This document shows, in pieces, positions 30,966-42,295 of a stretch of DNA of 64,000 nt. The first letter of the stretch is position 1. Each line of letters starts with the position of its first letter. The notes under the pieces are model-generated. The model ran no database searches, was not told the DNA's origin, and saw nothing but the letters and a program-made list of their open reading frames with translations. A program made the position numbers and the translations under genes. Source of the stretch: Platerodrilus igneus (lineage: Eukaryota; Arthropoda; Insecta; Coleoptera; Lycidae). The stretch is taken from assembly GCA_036346225.1 (NCBI GenBank), contig JARFIW010000999.1, positions 7,807,501 through 7,871,500 on the forward strand, read 5' to 3'.

Positions 30966-31548
30966 TGTAGCGGGCTAATACTACCGCGTTTCTTTAATTT
31001 AAAACAAGTAATAACAAACGTCTTTATTACTTACTGTTCACAAGTCTAATTAACAGTATATGCCTTATTTATAGATGTTTTCAGTCCACTTAACAATGAA
31101 GCACTACTACACTAATGAATTGACAAGCACTAATATCTTCTTAAACTAACTCCTCTACCATAAGTCCATTAACCACTAACACAACTATTTATTTATACAC
31201 TTCTATTTATTTATGTACACTACAAGCTGCATGTACATTAGACACAGCATATCATTTATGTATATATTCTAAAAGCTCAACTACGCTTACTGTACACGAT
31301 ATAATTTATATTAGACATTCAAGAATAGACTGACTCTTGCATTCATTAGCGGTCTTATATATACTCTGGATTACAAGGATGACTCATGCTCCCGTAATTT
31401 CTAGAAGAATTCTGGAATCCTTGAGAATACGCTGTGCCTAGAGCGTTTGTATGTAATTGATTGCTAGAAGAATTCTCGTATCCTGAAAAGTATGCAGAGT
31501 CTACAGCGCTTGTGTGTTTGATGGGTTGCCTAGTAGTAGCTCGCAACA
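30966..31548 (-). repeat. gypsy-1 5' LTR
   Basis: Same length and ends as the 3' LTR. It carries an orphan copy of the macrodomain frame tail (31355-31549), open and differing by one residue (Asn to Ser). The flanking ATAT is at 31549-31552. Confidence 0.95.
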
Positions 31549-31552
31549 ATAT

Positions 31553-31753
31553 GTTAAAATATTTTTGTTGGGAAATGCATCTAATTGATTGGAGATAAGA
31601 TTAAAACGTACCCATTAAACCAGGACGAACTTGTTGTGAACTCTTGTGCACCACAAGCTTTACAGTTTTTAATGTAATGGCAAACAGATTGTCTTAACTT
31701 GCGTCAATAATAAAAATCATGTATTTTCGATATATTGTTTGTAACACCTAAAT
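31553..31753 (-). pseudogene. gypsy-2-family integrase fragment
   Basis: The minus strand reads LGVTNNISKIHDFYY, then KLRQSVCHYIKNCKACG. This parallels the zinc-finger region of gypsy-2 integrase (LGVTKTLAKISELYYW, KQSVCRYIRNCKICG, at about 42540-42715). There is a stop in the middle. It is a diverged second copy, not the missing half of gypsy-2. gypsy-1 inserted on one side of it and RTE copy B on the other. Confidence 0.8.
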
Positions 31754-33385
31754 CCATTTCGAATGGACCTGCACCTTGTTGAAGTTCTAGATTACTAGAA
31801 CAGGTGAAATGGCTTGCGTGTTCTAATGAGCTAAAGAGCCAAACTACAGGTCCAACTAAAGTAGTAGGGTCGTTAGTGAGGAACCAGACTAAGACAGGTC
31901 ACCGCAAGAGGGCAGCGGCTCTTTCGGTACTTAGATTGGCAGAGACCATAGGGGTCGGTATGGCAGTATAAGACACACTACCGCGATGTGGAAGGCAACG
32001 GGAAACCACCACATTACCTCCAAAGTACACATTATAATTTGAATTAGGGCCGCTATACTTGTGGCCACGTCCCCAATGCTCCACCCGGAGGTACTACATT
32101 GGGTTTAAACGCGAAAATAATCGTGCTTCTGATTAATTCTGACTTCGTAGTTAATCCACCCTAAATAAAAAACTAAATAAAAATCTAACAAACCTAAAAA
32201 TCTAACAAACCTAACAAGCTCTAACAATCTAACAAACATAAAAATCTGACCAACTGAAACAAAACTAAAAACAGGGTTGTAAATAATGGTATCCCAAGCG
32301 CTGACTTTGGAGTGTACCCGATCAACAAGACACAAGCAAAAATAAGATGGGGAGGGATCCGTAATACCGGATAGCAGACGCCGGCTCTGCTTACCAGTGC
32401 GACCTGAAGGGTCGTCTTAAAACTATCCAAATCTAGCTAACTAATTTAAATTCATCCCTAGCTTTGCCTATCATTCCCTAACTGATTTGTATTATGATTA
32501 CAATCTTCACTATTCTACTCTTCCTTCCCAAATATATACTGCAACCAATATGGCGACAGAACGTCAAACAAAATAAATATGCCACAAAATGCTACAATGC
32601 ATGCTAATAAATAAATAAATAAATATAAAGTGTAAATATAAAATATAAATAAATATATAAATAAATGTCTAATAAGCGTTAAGCATATAGCAGTGCACAA
32701 AAAAGCAAAAGCATCACCCTATTTATCAGGTGCACTGGCACAAGCATTATGTCGGCTAGCGCCATTACTCACAAAACGTGCTTGTTAAATTATTTCAAAA
32801 ACTACTAATTAATGTAAATCAAAGCTTGTGCGAGTACAACCGCCACAATTTAAGTCTTACCTCCATGATAAAATTCTCCAGCACCCGAAGATCTGGTCGT
32901 CTGCTTACATCTAACTGTAACTTACTTCTAAGGGTAAGATGGGGTGCACTGCTAAAGTCCTGGTGGGTATGCACTAAATGTTCTGGGGGGGGGATCACAA
33001 TCACTATCACTATTACTTCACTTTTAAGTCCTGGGGGGATGCGCGGTTTCACTCTATTTTATTATCTTTGTTTATTTTATTGATTTAATTTAATGAGGGT
33101 TTCTGATTTATTTGTTATTGTTTATTTGTTATTATTTATTCCCGATTTTCCGCACATAATTATGAAGATAGGCAGTGATTGTATTAATGGTGTGGGGGTT
33201 TCTTGTGCATATTGGACATTTGGGTATAATTATCATGTTATTTTATTATTATTATTTTTTTTTTTTAATTTTTAATATCAGGTTTTGGTTATATCTATGC
33301 TCGTATCCTTACTCACGCCAAGTCAATCTAAAATTTTCCAATTCTCCCACCGACCCCACCGAATTTTACACGTGGTTATCATTGT

Positions 33386-34876
33386 CTAATCTCGCGCCCT
33401 TCCCGCGAATTCTTTTAAGGCTGTCCAGAACGCCTTCTGGTTAACCACTTCCCCGACTTCCTCTAGGCTCTTTGGCCATGCCAGACCTAAGATAGCTAGT
33501 TTGTTATCAGCCAACCCACGATTTCCCGCCTCAAGCGGGCAGTCGAAGAGCACGTGCTCTGCGCTTTCCGCGTCCTCACCGCATTCGCAGCGGTCGCTGT
33601 TGGTTAGCCCGAACCTTTGTAAATACGCCTTCAGGGCGCCGTGCCCTGTTATCAACTGCACCATTTTGTGATCGAGCTTAACCTCGATCCTACCTCTAGC
33701 TTCTATGCTCGGTATGAATTTGTGGGTCAACCTGCCCGTGATAGCGTTGTTCCACCTCTCTTCCCATTGTCGAATTGATTTTTCGCGCAGCTTTCTTTTA
33801 ATCAAAGATTTCGGTATTGACGAATGTGATATTCGAAAGTCTCCCGTCGCGGCTTCTTTAGCTAATTCATCAGCCCTATCGTTTCCTACGTTACCATTGT
33901 GCGACCTGACCCAACAGAACTTTAAACGTCGAAACTCGAGCGCCGTACGCGCTATCCTCCAGACGTCCGCTTGGAGGTCTGTCGAGGTGTTCATGTTTGT
34001 TAAAGCCGTCAGCGCCGATTTACTATCACTGATTATATAATACTCGTTTCTGCCCGTATGGTTTATTACGTAATCGATAGCCTCTCGTATGGCTACCAAT
34101 TCGCACTGGAAGATAGTGCACCAGTTCGCGAGTTTGGTTTGAAACCGAAACACCTCCCTTTCCTGCTTATACACGACAAACGCCGCGCCTGCTTGCCCAT
34201 CGTCCATACGTGAACCGTCCGTATAAATTCTGATACCCATCGCGTCCTCATCACCTTCGACAAACTCGATTCCTCTAATATCAGCCGGGTGCCCCAACTC
34301 AGATACAACGATCTTTTTTGCAATTTCCCTATTACCAAGATTAAGATCTTCGATAATTTCGCGCCCTTTTCCTATATTTATTAATCGCCTATCTCTAATC
34401 TCCCTAACGACATATTCGATAGGGAGAGTCCTACTGATCACCAGGACAGCCTCCGTGGAGGTGGTCCTGTACGCCCTCGACGCTTTTACCGCGGTTATGC
34501 GTTGTACGCTCGTTAATTGACGCATCTCCCGAACTTTACAACCTTCTGCCCATACAGAAGCGGCGTACAGTATTGCTGGCTCAATTGCTCCGGTATAAAC
34601 CGTCCTCAGCGATTCGCCCCTGAAACCCCACTTTATTTTAGCCGCCGTCATCATTTTATTTGATATTTCGCCGCCCTTAATTTTTACGTATTGTACGTGC
34701 GCTTTCCAATTTAATTTATTGTCGATCTTGACGCCGAGGTAGGTAATACAATCTTTAAACGGGATTTTCTCCCCTCCTAGCTCTAACCTAGGAGGTCTCT
34801 GTCCTGGTTTCGTGCCGAAATAAAGCGCCTCTGACTTCGCCGTGTTAAATTTTAATTTTACCGCCTGCGACCCCAT
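33386..34876 (-). pseudogene. R1/LOA-like LINE: thumb, RNase H and C-terminal zinc-knuckle region
   Basis: About 490 open codons. They carry VKLKFNTAKSEALYFG and YLGVKIDNKLNWKAHV (thumb), then RNase H with IYTDGSRMDDGQAGAAF, CELVAIREAI, SDSKSALTAL and WVRSHNGNVGNDRADELA. All four acidic/His signature regions are present. A C-terminal Cys-rich motif (CECGEDAESAEHVLFDC) follows. The length and openness suggest a fairly young copy. Confidence 0.92.
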
Positions 34877-36083
34877 TCGTGTAATTTATTAAGCGCCTCG
34901 TTCGGTTTTGTGCGCATATCCCTTAGCAATCTCGATCTTACAATTAAAAGCGTGTCATCTGCAAACCCAACGATTGAGCATCCTGTGGGCAACTTGACCC
35001 TAAAGATGCTCTCATACAACAACTTCCAAAATGTGGGACCAGAACATGACCCTTGCGGGCATCCCCTTTCCACCTCACGCGACAGAACTTCACCCGTAAT
35101 TTCGACCTGTGCCAATCGCCTCGAGAAATAGCTCTTGACCAAAGACATCAAGTTTCGCGGACAACCCCTACGATCTAACTCGCAAACGATTAATGGCCAC
35201 CAGGCAGCATCAAATGCTCCTGAAATGTCCAAAGTAACAACGACACAGTACTCTTTAGCATCTCTTGCCTGCTTAATTTCCCCGACAACGAACTCTAACG
35301 CGTCGATAGTCGACTTGCCCTCCACGAAACCAAACTGTCGGTTATTAAAACCGCCGCTGTCTCGCACTAGGTGCTCAACACGCGTAGTCATAACGCGATC
35401 TAAAACTTTCCCCAGCAAGCTAATTGGACGATAGCTGCCCGGATCTGACGTATCCGTCTTTTTAGGTTTGGGTATAAATTTTACATTCTGGATTTTCCAG
35501 CAACGCGGAAAAACGCCCCTTTCTAAACAAAGATTAAACAACCCAACAAAGATACACGGGGCTAACAGGCACGCCTGCAGAGCTACGTCTGAGGTGATTC
35601 CATCATGCCCTGGTGCCTTCTTAGGGTTCATCCTCCTAAGAGCCCTGACGACCTCGTGAACTAGGATTGCTTTATCGGCACCTGTTCCTTGCGCTTCTGC
35701 AGCTTCCCGACGTACTAAATCGTGCGACCCTTCATCCCCCTCGGGATTATCCTATGGGAAACATTTCTCTAGTAAATATTCCGCTGTGGTTTTAAAACCT
35801 TCCGTGTTTTCGCCATTTGTTTTCTTTATATTACTGAGCGCGATTTTTTGTTGTTTTCCTCTAATTACGCGGTATGCGGTTCCCCAGGGTTCTTTCTGTG
35901 AGTTTTGCGTGCAGAATTCTTTAAATTTATTCGTTCGCGTTTCTTCTATTAATATTTTATATTCGCTGTAACTTTGATTATATTCTATTCTCCGTTGTTC
36001 TCTTATTTCTCCCGAGGCGCGTTGATAGCGGCGCCTCAGGTTACGCGTTTCTGCCCGCTTGGTGGTTAGTTCCCGGGTCCACC
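34858..36083 (-). pseudogene. R1/LOA-like LINE: linker and reverse transcriptase
   Basis: One frame is open from the truncated 5' end except for a TAG at 35752-35754. It covers APGHDGITSDVALQACLL, NVKFIPKPKK, SYRPISLLGKVLDRVMTT, QFGFVEGKSTIDALEFVV, TLDISGAFDAAWWP, GCPQGSCSGPTFWKLLY and FADDTLLIV (active-site Asp pair). A one-base loss in a G run near 34870 (HEWG) moves the remaining coding sequence to another frame. Confidence 0.9.
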
Positions 36084-36234
36084 AAGTACACAGCGTACCT
36101 AAATTATAATAAAATGATGGCATTCTCTGGGGGTAAAAGATTCCGGAGTTAAAATAGTCCCCCATTCGGATCTCCGGGAGGGGACTTCTTCGGAGGATGC
36201 GATCGGAAAGTTAAGAATAAGAGTCGGTAACATT

Positions 36235-37038
36235 TTGCGAGTCGGAGCGTGGAATGTTAGAAGTATGAAGCAAGTAGGTAAGCTAGAGAACATAAAAATC
36301 GAAATGAATAGGTTATCATTAGACATAGTAGGGATCAGCGAAGTTCGGTGGCCAGAGGCGGGGGACTTTTGGAGTGGAGACTTCAGGGTAATTCATACAG
36401 GAGCAGAGGAGGGAAATTTGGGTGTGGGTATAGTTATGCGGAAAAAGATAGGATACTGTGTAGAAAATTACTTACAAAAGAATGAAAGCGTACTCATGGT
36501 TAGATTAGAATCTAAACCAGTAAACACAGTAGTAATGCAAGTATACATGCCCACCTCTAGCTACAGTGACGAAGAGGTAGAAGCGATCTACAAAGATATC
36601 GTAGACATATTAAGACACCTAGAAGGACATGAAAATTTAATAATTATGGGGGATTTTAATGCAGTGGTAGGTGAGGGTAGGGAAGGAGCGATAGTAGGTT
36701 TATTTGGTTTAGGCACTAGAAACGACAGAGGAAATAGGCTGGTAGAATTTTGCGACAAGAACAATTTAATCATTACAAACACATTATTTCAACATCATGC
36801 TAGAAGACGATATACGTGGAAGATGCCAGGAGATATAGGAAGATATCAAATACATTACATTCTTGTTAGAATACGGTTTAGGAATCAAGTAAAAGACTGT
36901 AGAAGCTACCCAGAAGCAAATATAGACACTGACCACAACATCGTAATTATGAAGGCCGCACTTAAATTTAAAAATTTGAAAAAAAGAAACGGAAAAAGGC
37001 ACTTGGACCTACAGAAACTAAAAGAGAAAGATATTTAA
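36235..37038 (+). pseudogene. RTE copy B: AP-type endonuclease domain
   Basis: It is open from [18 protein letters not shown] to a stop after LQKLKEKDI. It carries ISEVRWPEAGDF (Glu), MGDFNAVVGEGREG, RYTWKMPGD and TDHNIVIM (Asp-His). In the QIDYILV motif Asp is replaced by His (RYQIHYILV), which removes one metal-site residue relative to copy A. Further decay follows; between FRDI and APGTDKVQAE about 70 codons present in copy A are missing. Confidence 0.88.
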
Positions 37039-37453
37039 GAAAGATTCAAAAAAGGTCAAATGAATTGCTCAAAGATCGGGAAAATATCTGATACTAAGGA
37101 AGTAGAAACAGAATGGAATAACATTGAATCCAGCCTCGACATGGCGCCAGAGATATTCTGGGGTATACACAAAAAGAAAATAAGAAACCATGGATAACAA
37201 ATGATATCCTGCATTTAATAGAAGAAAGACGAAAATACAAAAATAAATCAGACGAAACAGGAAAACAGAGATGCAAAGTCATAAAATGGGAAATTATTCG
37301 CAAATGCAGGAAAGCTAAAGAACAATGGATTGACGAAAAGTGCAAAGAGGTACAAACTAAGATGGAAGTAGGAAAGACAGATGAAGCATACAAACTAATT
37401 AGAATCAATTTTAGGGATATAGAACCGTATATAATGCGCCGGGTACAGATAAG

Positions 37454-37897
37454 GTGCAAGCAGAAACTCTAAAAGCCGCTGGACAAGCAGTAACAGAACG
37501 TCTCTTCCAACTTGTAAACTATATGTATGAAACAGGCGAGATACCCAAAGATTTCAAACGTAGCATCATAGTAACTATACCAAAAAAGAAAGGCGCGGAT
37601 AGATGTGAAAATTTTCGAACAATAAGTTTGACCTCACACGTATCAAAAATATTAACTAGAATTGTACAAAGACGAATGGAAAAACGGGCTGAAGAAATAC
37701 TACGAGAAGACCAATTTGTGTTTAGGCGAAACAGGGGAACACGGGAGGCTATTTTAGCTCTGAGGGTGATAATGGAGAAAACAATAGAAAAAGGGGAAAG
37801 CGTGTATATAGGGTTTGTAGATCTGGAAAAAGCATTTGACAATGTAAAATGGAAAAAAATGTTCGAAATACTCAAAAAGATTGGAATGAGTTATAGG
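37454..37897 (+). pseudogene. RTE copy B: reverse transcriptase, first half
   Basis: It reads MQAETLKAAGQAVTERLFQL, NYMYETGEIPKDFKRSII, FRRNRGTREAILALRV and GFVDLEKAFDNVKWKK. It stops where the 558 bp palindrome is inserted, at the end of IGMSYR. Confidence 0.9.
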
Positions 37898-38455
37898 ATA
37901 AAATAAAATGAAAAAACCCTTATCACAAAAAATATTTAAAATACCAGATACGTATTTCGACTGCTATGTGGTCATCATCAGTAGGAAATCTGTAATTAAA
38001 TAATAATTAGTTGTTGTTCTGAAACACTTCAGAGGATATTCTCCTCACCACTTAGGCTGAAGTGAACCTTCCCAACATACAATTTACTATATTGTTGCTT
38101 TATACACTATCGAGGATATTCTCCTCACCCGCAGGCTGGTGTTACTCACAACAAACAAGTGAATTCACTTGTTTGTTGTAACACCAGCCTGCGGGTGAGG
38201 AATATCTCGATAGTGTTTAAAGCAACAATATAGTAAATTGTATGTTGGGAAGGTTCACTTCAGCCTAAGTGGTGAGGAGAATATCCTCTGAAGTGTTCCA
38301 GAACAACAGCTAATTATTATTTAATTACAGATTTCCTACTGATGATGACCACATAGTGGTCGAAATACGTATCTGGTATTTTAAATATTTTTTGTGGTAA
38401 GGGTTTTTTCATTTTATTTTATTCAAATTGTGCCACAGTGTTTCTATAGATTATT
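37898..38455. mobile_element. 558 bp palindromic (foldback) insertion, 12 bp TSD
   Basis: ATGAGTTATAGG is repeated at 37886-37897 and 38456-38467, splitting the RTE reverse transcriptase. Positions 37898-38163 and 38164-38422 are near-perfect inverted copies with no spacer (centre GTGAATTCAC). 33 unmatched bases (38423-38455) close the right side. Each arm ends with a small hairpin (CCACATAGTGG) and GTCGAAATACGTATCTGG. The long TSD favours LINE-type retroposition of an inverted dimer over a cut-and-paste MITE. Confidence 0.85.
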
Positions 38456-39337
38456 ATGAGTTATAGGGTTAGACGGATAGTACATAGCTTATACAAAGAG
38501 CAAACAGGAATAATAGAATTAGAGCAGGAACGTAGAGAAGTAAACATCAGGAAAGGGGTGAGACAGAGATGTTCCCTATCCCCATTAATTTTTAACTTGT
38601 ACATTGAAGCGGCAATGAATACTGTCAAATGCAGGAAGACGTTTGGAATTACTATGCAGAGACAAAAAATTGATATGCTTAGATTTGCAGATGATAAAGT
38701 GGTATTAGCATCTAGCAAGGAAGAGTTAGAAGCTGCTCTCAATGACATGGAAACGGTTCTAACAGAGAGATACGGTATGAAAGTTAACAAAAGTAAAACT
38801 AAAGTACTAGTATGCAAAGGAGGGAAAAATATATCAAAAACAAGAATACAAATATGTATCACAAACTTACAAGAGGTTAAGGATTTCTGCTACGTAGGAA
38901 GCCAAATAACGCAAGATGGGAAAAGCACAAAAGATATAAAACAAAGATTAGCACAAGGTCGTGCTACATTTAACAAGAAAAAGCAACTACTGTGCTCAAA
39001 GACCACAAATATAGAAACAAGGAAAAGATTGCTTAAAACATATGTGTGGAGCACAGCACTGTACGACTGTGAAGCCTGGACAGTGGGGAAGCAGACCAGA
39101 AAAAGGTAGAAGCCTTTGAAATGTGGTGCTACAGACGTATGATGAAGATATCATGGACAGACAAAGTTAAGAACGAAGAGGTACTAAAAATGGTAGGGGA
39201 AAAAAGAAATATGTGGGAAACGGTAAAAAATAGGAGAGATAGGATGATAGGCCACATACTACGGCATGAGGGAATAGTGCGGAATATACTAGAAGCAGAG
39301 ATAGGAAAAAGAGAAGAAGAGGTAGACCTAGGTTAGA
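38456..39337 (+). pseudogene. RTE copy B: reverse transcriptase second half and C-terminal region
   Basis: It resumes after the palindrome with MSYRVRRIVHSLYKEQT and carries LSPLIFNLYIEAAMN, RFADDKVVLAS (Asp pair present) and CYVGSQITQDGKSTKD. After a frameshift near 39105 it continues with MWCYRRMMKISWTDKV and HILRHEGIVRNILEAEIG, then another shift (REEEVDLG*). The element's 3' sequence runs on to CCCAAGATGG (about 39448), just before the TG...CA insertion. Confidence 0.9.
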
Positions 39338-40498
39338 CTACTGCACACAGATAGTGAAAGATATAGGCTGTAGGAGTTTCAGGGAAATGTGTAGGCTATC
39401 TCAGAATAGAAATCAATGGAGGTACACATCCAACCAGTCCCAAGATGGATAAATTGCACCTTACTCTTTTCTCGATGTTATAAAAAGAGTAAGTGCACGA
39501 CGAAGTATAAGAAATACTTCGGCACAGCTTGCATCGACCTTTATGGTTTCCGAGGCTGCATGAGACTTGAAATCATCAGGGTAAGGGGAATGTTTAGAGA
39601 ATATCTGAATGTTAAAATTTAAATATCAAAACACTTGTTTACACCACTGTAAAATAACTTAGAGAAACAAAAGTTAAAACACGATAAGAGAAATTTGACT
39701 AAATATGTATATTAATACTAGGTTATTACAATTCCAAAGGCATGCATAAGATATACGCTTGTGTCATTAACATAGTAGACATCGCTATATATTATAACAT
39801 AATATAATTCACATATTTAATAAAACGTACACGAGAAACTTTTATAGAGAAATCAAAATAAATAATCTCTGTTTAGAAACTCAAAATTTTACTTAATACG
39901 GCAGTAAATCAAAAAGTGATCATAATTGTAATAATGTCATGTAACAAAATGCACATGAAATGAAAGTTCAAGTAATAAACCTTTTCACCATATGAAGCTT
40001 CATGAAGATCCAAATGTTTACATATTTTTAGGTTATGTATTAGATAATTATATTTGAAATCATTTAAGCTAAGGTTATATATTAGAGAATGCTATTTGAA
40101 ATCAATTAAGGTAAGTAAAAGGTAATTAATAATCAATACAAAATATTTGTAGTGACAAAGACAAATTTAAATAGAGGTTAGGCCTCTTTATTTTAACAGA
40201 AAAACGATAAGGTAAAAGTTTAAATTTCATACTACCTGTAGTATCCGTAACTGAACTAAAGTTACTTAATTTATAGGAATCCTTCAATATCCAGGAAACT
40301 GAGATATCCTGCGTTGGAGGAACTCCTAGTGTAGGTACAAAACAAACATGTGGTCAACTTCAAACGTTGTCCTTAACAGACTTCTGTTCCATAAAATTAA
40401 ATTTGTAGATATTTTTCAATAAGATAATAACTGAGCATCATAATGTAATGTAGAAAGAAACGAAATATAAAATACTTGTGATGATTATTTATTTTACA

Positions 40499-40605
40499 TC
40501 ATCTCGTTGTGCGACAAGCAACTTTTCCATGTGGAAAATCCGAAGGAGAGAAAACACGTCGCCGTGACGCATATTTGACCGGAGAATAAACCGGAGGAGC
40601 ATATG
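40499..40605 (-). CDS. possible terminal coding exon, unidentified
   Basis: It follows an acceptor (CCTGTAG) and reads YAPPVYSPVKYASRRRVF, SPSDFPHGKVACRTTR, then TGA at 40499-40501. AATAAA lies about 10 bp beyond on the minus strand. An alternative upstream acceptor (TTTTCTAG, about 40623) would add residues in the same frame but in a phase that does not match the other candidate exon. I do not recognise the protein. Confidence 0.25.
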
Positions 40606-40692
40606 CTACAGGAACACCCTAGAAAATTTAGTTGTGTTACAAAAGTGACTAACACGAGGTGCAAAGGAAAATTAAATCGGTTAATATCTTAC

Positions 40693-40756
40693 CATCAGTA
40701 TACATATTTGATGGGCTTAACGAAGAAACAAACCCTTCATCCATTAGATAACACAT
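40693..40756 (-). CDS. possible internal coding exon, unidentified
   Basis: A 64 nt segment bounded by an acceptor (ATTTCTAG) and a donor (GATG|GTAAGAT), open in only one frame: MCYLMDEGFVSSLSPSNMYT, then Asp and one base. The donor phase matches the 40499-40605 candidate. There is no family match. It lies inside an inserted element, so it could be a chance frame. Confidence 0.25.
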
Positions 40757-41249
40757 CTAGAAATATATTTAAATGTTAATTTAGGATTTATAATTGGAAA
40801 ATTTACATACCAGGTAACACATGAGGCAAGGCAGAAATTTAAATCAGAAATGCAGTGCCAGATAAGCAATCAGGTATTCGAGAAATGAAAATTTGACACT
40901 TCTAATAAATTATTTTCGGCCATCTTCGGGATGGACGATTTCTAGCGATTATTCTCAATAATACAAAATTAGAACCACTCCAGTTGTGACTTTGGAATAA
41001 ACACTTCAGGAATAACCAATAGGAAAATTTCATATAGATATATTTATTTGTACTATGTAAACAAATTAGTAACATGTGGATTAAAACTAATAATCCAGGA
41101 TTATGCAAGATAAATTCTTATAGGAAATATTATTATATAATAAAGAGAGTAATTTTATATTTAAATGTAGATATTAGCATTTATATGCTAATAGTGCCAA
41201 GCACAGATGTAACATGCTGAAATATAGGCAAAAAGGCATGTTACAAAAT

Positions 41250-42295
41250 TAATGACGAAGAAAGTAACTGCACTTAAACATATATTTATTATAAGCAACT
41301 ACAAGCATTGGATGGGCAATATTCTCGAATTATGGTAATTGCGTGAAAGCATTTACTGGAAAACTATTATTTTGGCAAATGTCTAAGTGTTGGGGGATCT
41401 TGGCAACCACAGGTTGCTTAACCCCCTTCAATAAATCTCAGTGAAATAGGGCATAATATTAGAAAACAATATAAGGGGAAGCGAGCTATATTGCTGTGTG
41501 AGAATTTCAGAGAACTATGTAGGTTAGTTTAGAAAATAAATAAGTGCAGGTACATGTCCAACCAGTTTTGAGACAGGAAATTCAATGACGAAAAAATAAG
41601 CGCAATAAATCTGATGATTACTATAAACAACTAGTTGTTTGTTGTGAAATATCTGCAGCTAATGTTGACTGTGCTAAAAGATATATTGGAAAAAATATTA
41701 AATCAGTAAATGTTCAAGTGCTGGGGGAACTTGGCAGCCACAGGCTGCTTACCCCCCTTCCAACCACTGAATGTCGGAGAAATAGGGTATATAATTGTAA
41801 AACAATAGAAGGGGACCGAACTGCATCTAACAAGAAAGAACGGCACCTACGATGAAAGACAACAAACATAGAACAAAAAGTTGTTGAAAGCGTATGTGTG
41901 GAGCACAGCACAGACAGTATGCCTACGAAATACGAGCAGTCTGAAAAGCAGACAGAAGAACAGTAGCAGCCTTTGAAATGCCGTGCTTCAGATGTATGAG
42001 GATGGACAGACAAAGGTAATAACAAATATGTTATAGGAACAGTAAGGGAACAAGGATATCTTTGGGAAAAAATATGAGAAATAGAAGGGCAGAATACGTT
42101 CTAAGACATTTTTGGGGAATAGTATGGGATATATTACAAGCAGAGATAGGAAAAAGGAGGTCGATGTAGACCTAGATCAGATAGTGATAGATGCAGACTG
42201 TGCAAATTTCGGGGAAATCTGTAGGTTAGTTCAGAATAGGAAACAATGATGGTACGCGTCTAACCAGTTTCAGGACTGAAGACCCAATGATGATG
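41250..42295 (+). repeat. RTE copy B: 3' tandem array (two monomers and a diverged second 3' end)
   Basis: It starts AATGACGAAG exactly where copy A continues after its coding region. Two roughly 290-330 bp monomers (each with ..GTGTTGGGGG(A)..TGGCA(A/G)CCACAGG) are followed by a diverged RTE C-terminal/3' segment (KAYVWSTAQ-like near 41890, then CAGAGATAGGAAAAAGGAGG) and AATGATGATG. It is collinear with 13170-14093 and, in reverse, 14394-15447. Confidence 0.85.

Larger units (their letters stand above)
25197..31548 (-). mobile_element. gypsy-1: young Ty3/gypsy LTR element with extra macrodomain gene
   Basis: 583 bp direct LTRs (25197-25779 and 30966-31548) differ at only about three positions that I can find, and ATAT flanks both sides as a TSD. 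From right to left on the minus strand: 5' LTR, primer-binding site, gag, protease, reverse transcriptase, RNase H, integrase, macrodomain-CCCH frame, polypurine tract, 3' LTR. The near-identical LTRs indicate recent insertion. Pol carries three small indels, and integrase one catalytic substitution. Confidence 0.95.
32031..36083 (-). mobile_element. R1/LOA-like LINE, 5'-truncated, with 8 bp TSD inside RTE copy B
   Basis: AAGTACAC is repeated at 32023-32030 and 36084-36091, splitting the RTE 5' UTR. On the minus strand the element begins in the endonuclease-RT linker (WWTRELTTKRAETRNLRRRY), so the endonuclease is missing, as expected for a 5'-truncated copy. It has reverse transcriptase, a C-terminal RNase H and a 1.35 kb 3' UTR. 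The 3' UTR contains a short tandem array at about 32170-32240 (units of CTAACAAACCTAAAAAT) and an AAAT-rich stretch near 32600-32660. The RNase H points to the R1/LOA/I group. Confidence 0.9.
39455..41245. mobile_element. 1.79 kb TG...CA insertion with 4 bp TSD, inside RTE copy B
   Basis: AAAT is repeated at 39451-39454 and 41246-41249, and the RTE sequence is collinear across the junction. Ends: TGCACCTTACTC...GCATGTTACA. The left end folds (GCACCTTACTCTTTT with AAAAGAGTAAGTGC) and so does the right end (TGTAACATGC with GCATGTTACA). No transposon protein was found. It may be a solo LTR like the 16826-18759 insertion. It holds a possible two-exon coding end on the minus strand. Confidence 0.65.
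31754..42295 (+). mobile_element. RTE-clade LINE copy B, full extent, broken by three insertions
   Basis: The 5' UTR (31754-32030) matches the 5' end of copy A (CCATTTCGAAT..GACCTGCACC). It continues at 36084 after an R1-like LINE, is interrupted again at 37898-38455 by a palindrome and at 39455-41245 by a TG...CA element, and ends at 42295 in AATGATGATG. Removing the insertions and their duplicated target bases leaves about 4.1 kb, against 4.36 kb for copy A. A deletion of about 200 bp in the linker accounts for most of the difference. No TSD for copy B itself was found. Confidence 0.85.

Noticed and set aside
31355..31549. Separate 64-codon gene
   Set aside because: It is the macrodomain frame tail repeated in the 5' LTR.
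32031..32330. CRISPR-like array at 32170-32240
   Set aside because: The short units are contiguous low-complexity repeats in a LINE 3' UTR, without spacers, in animal nuclear DNA.
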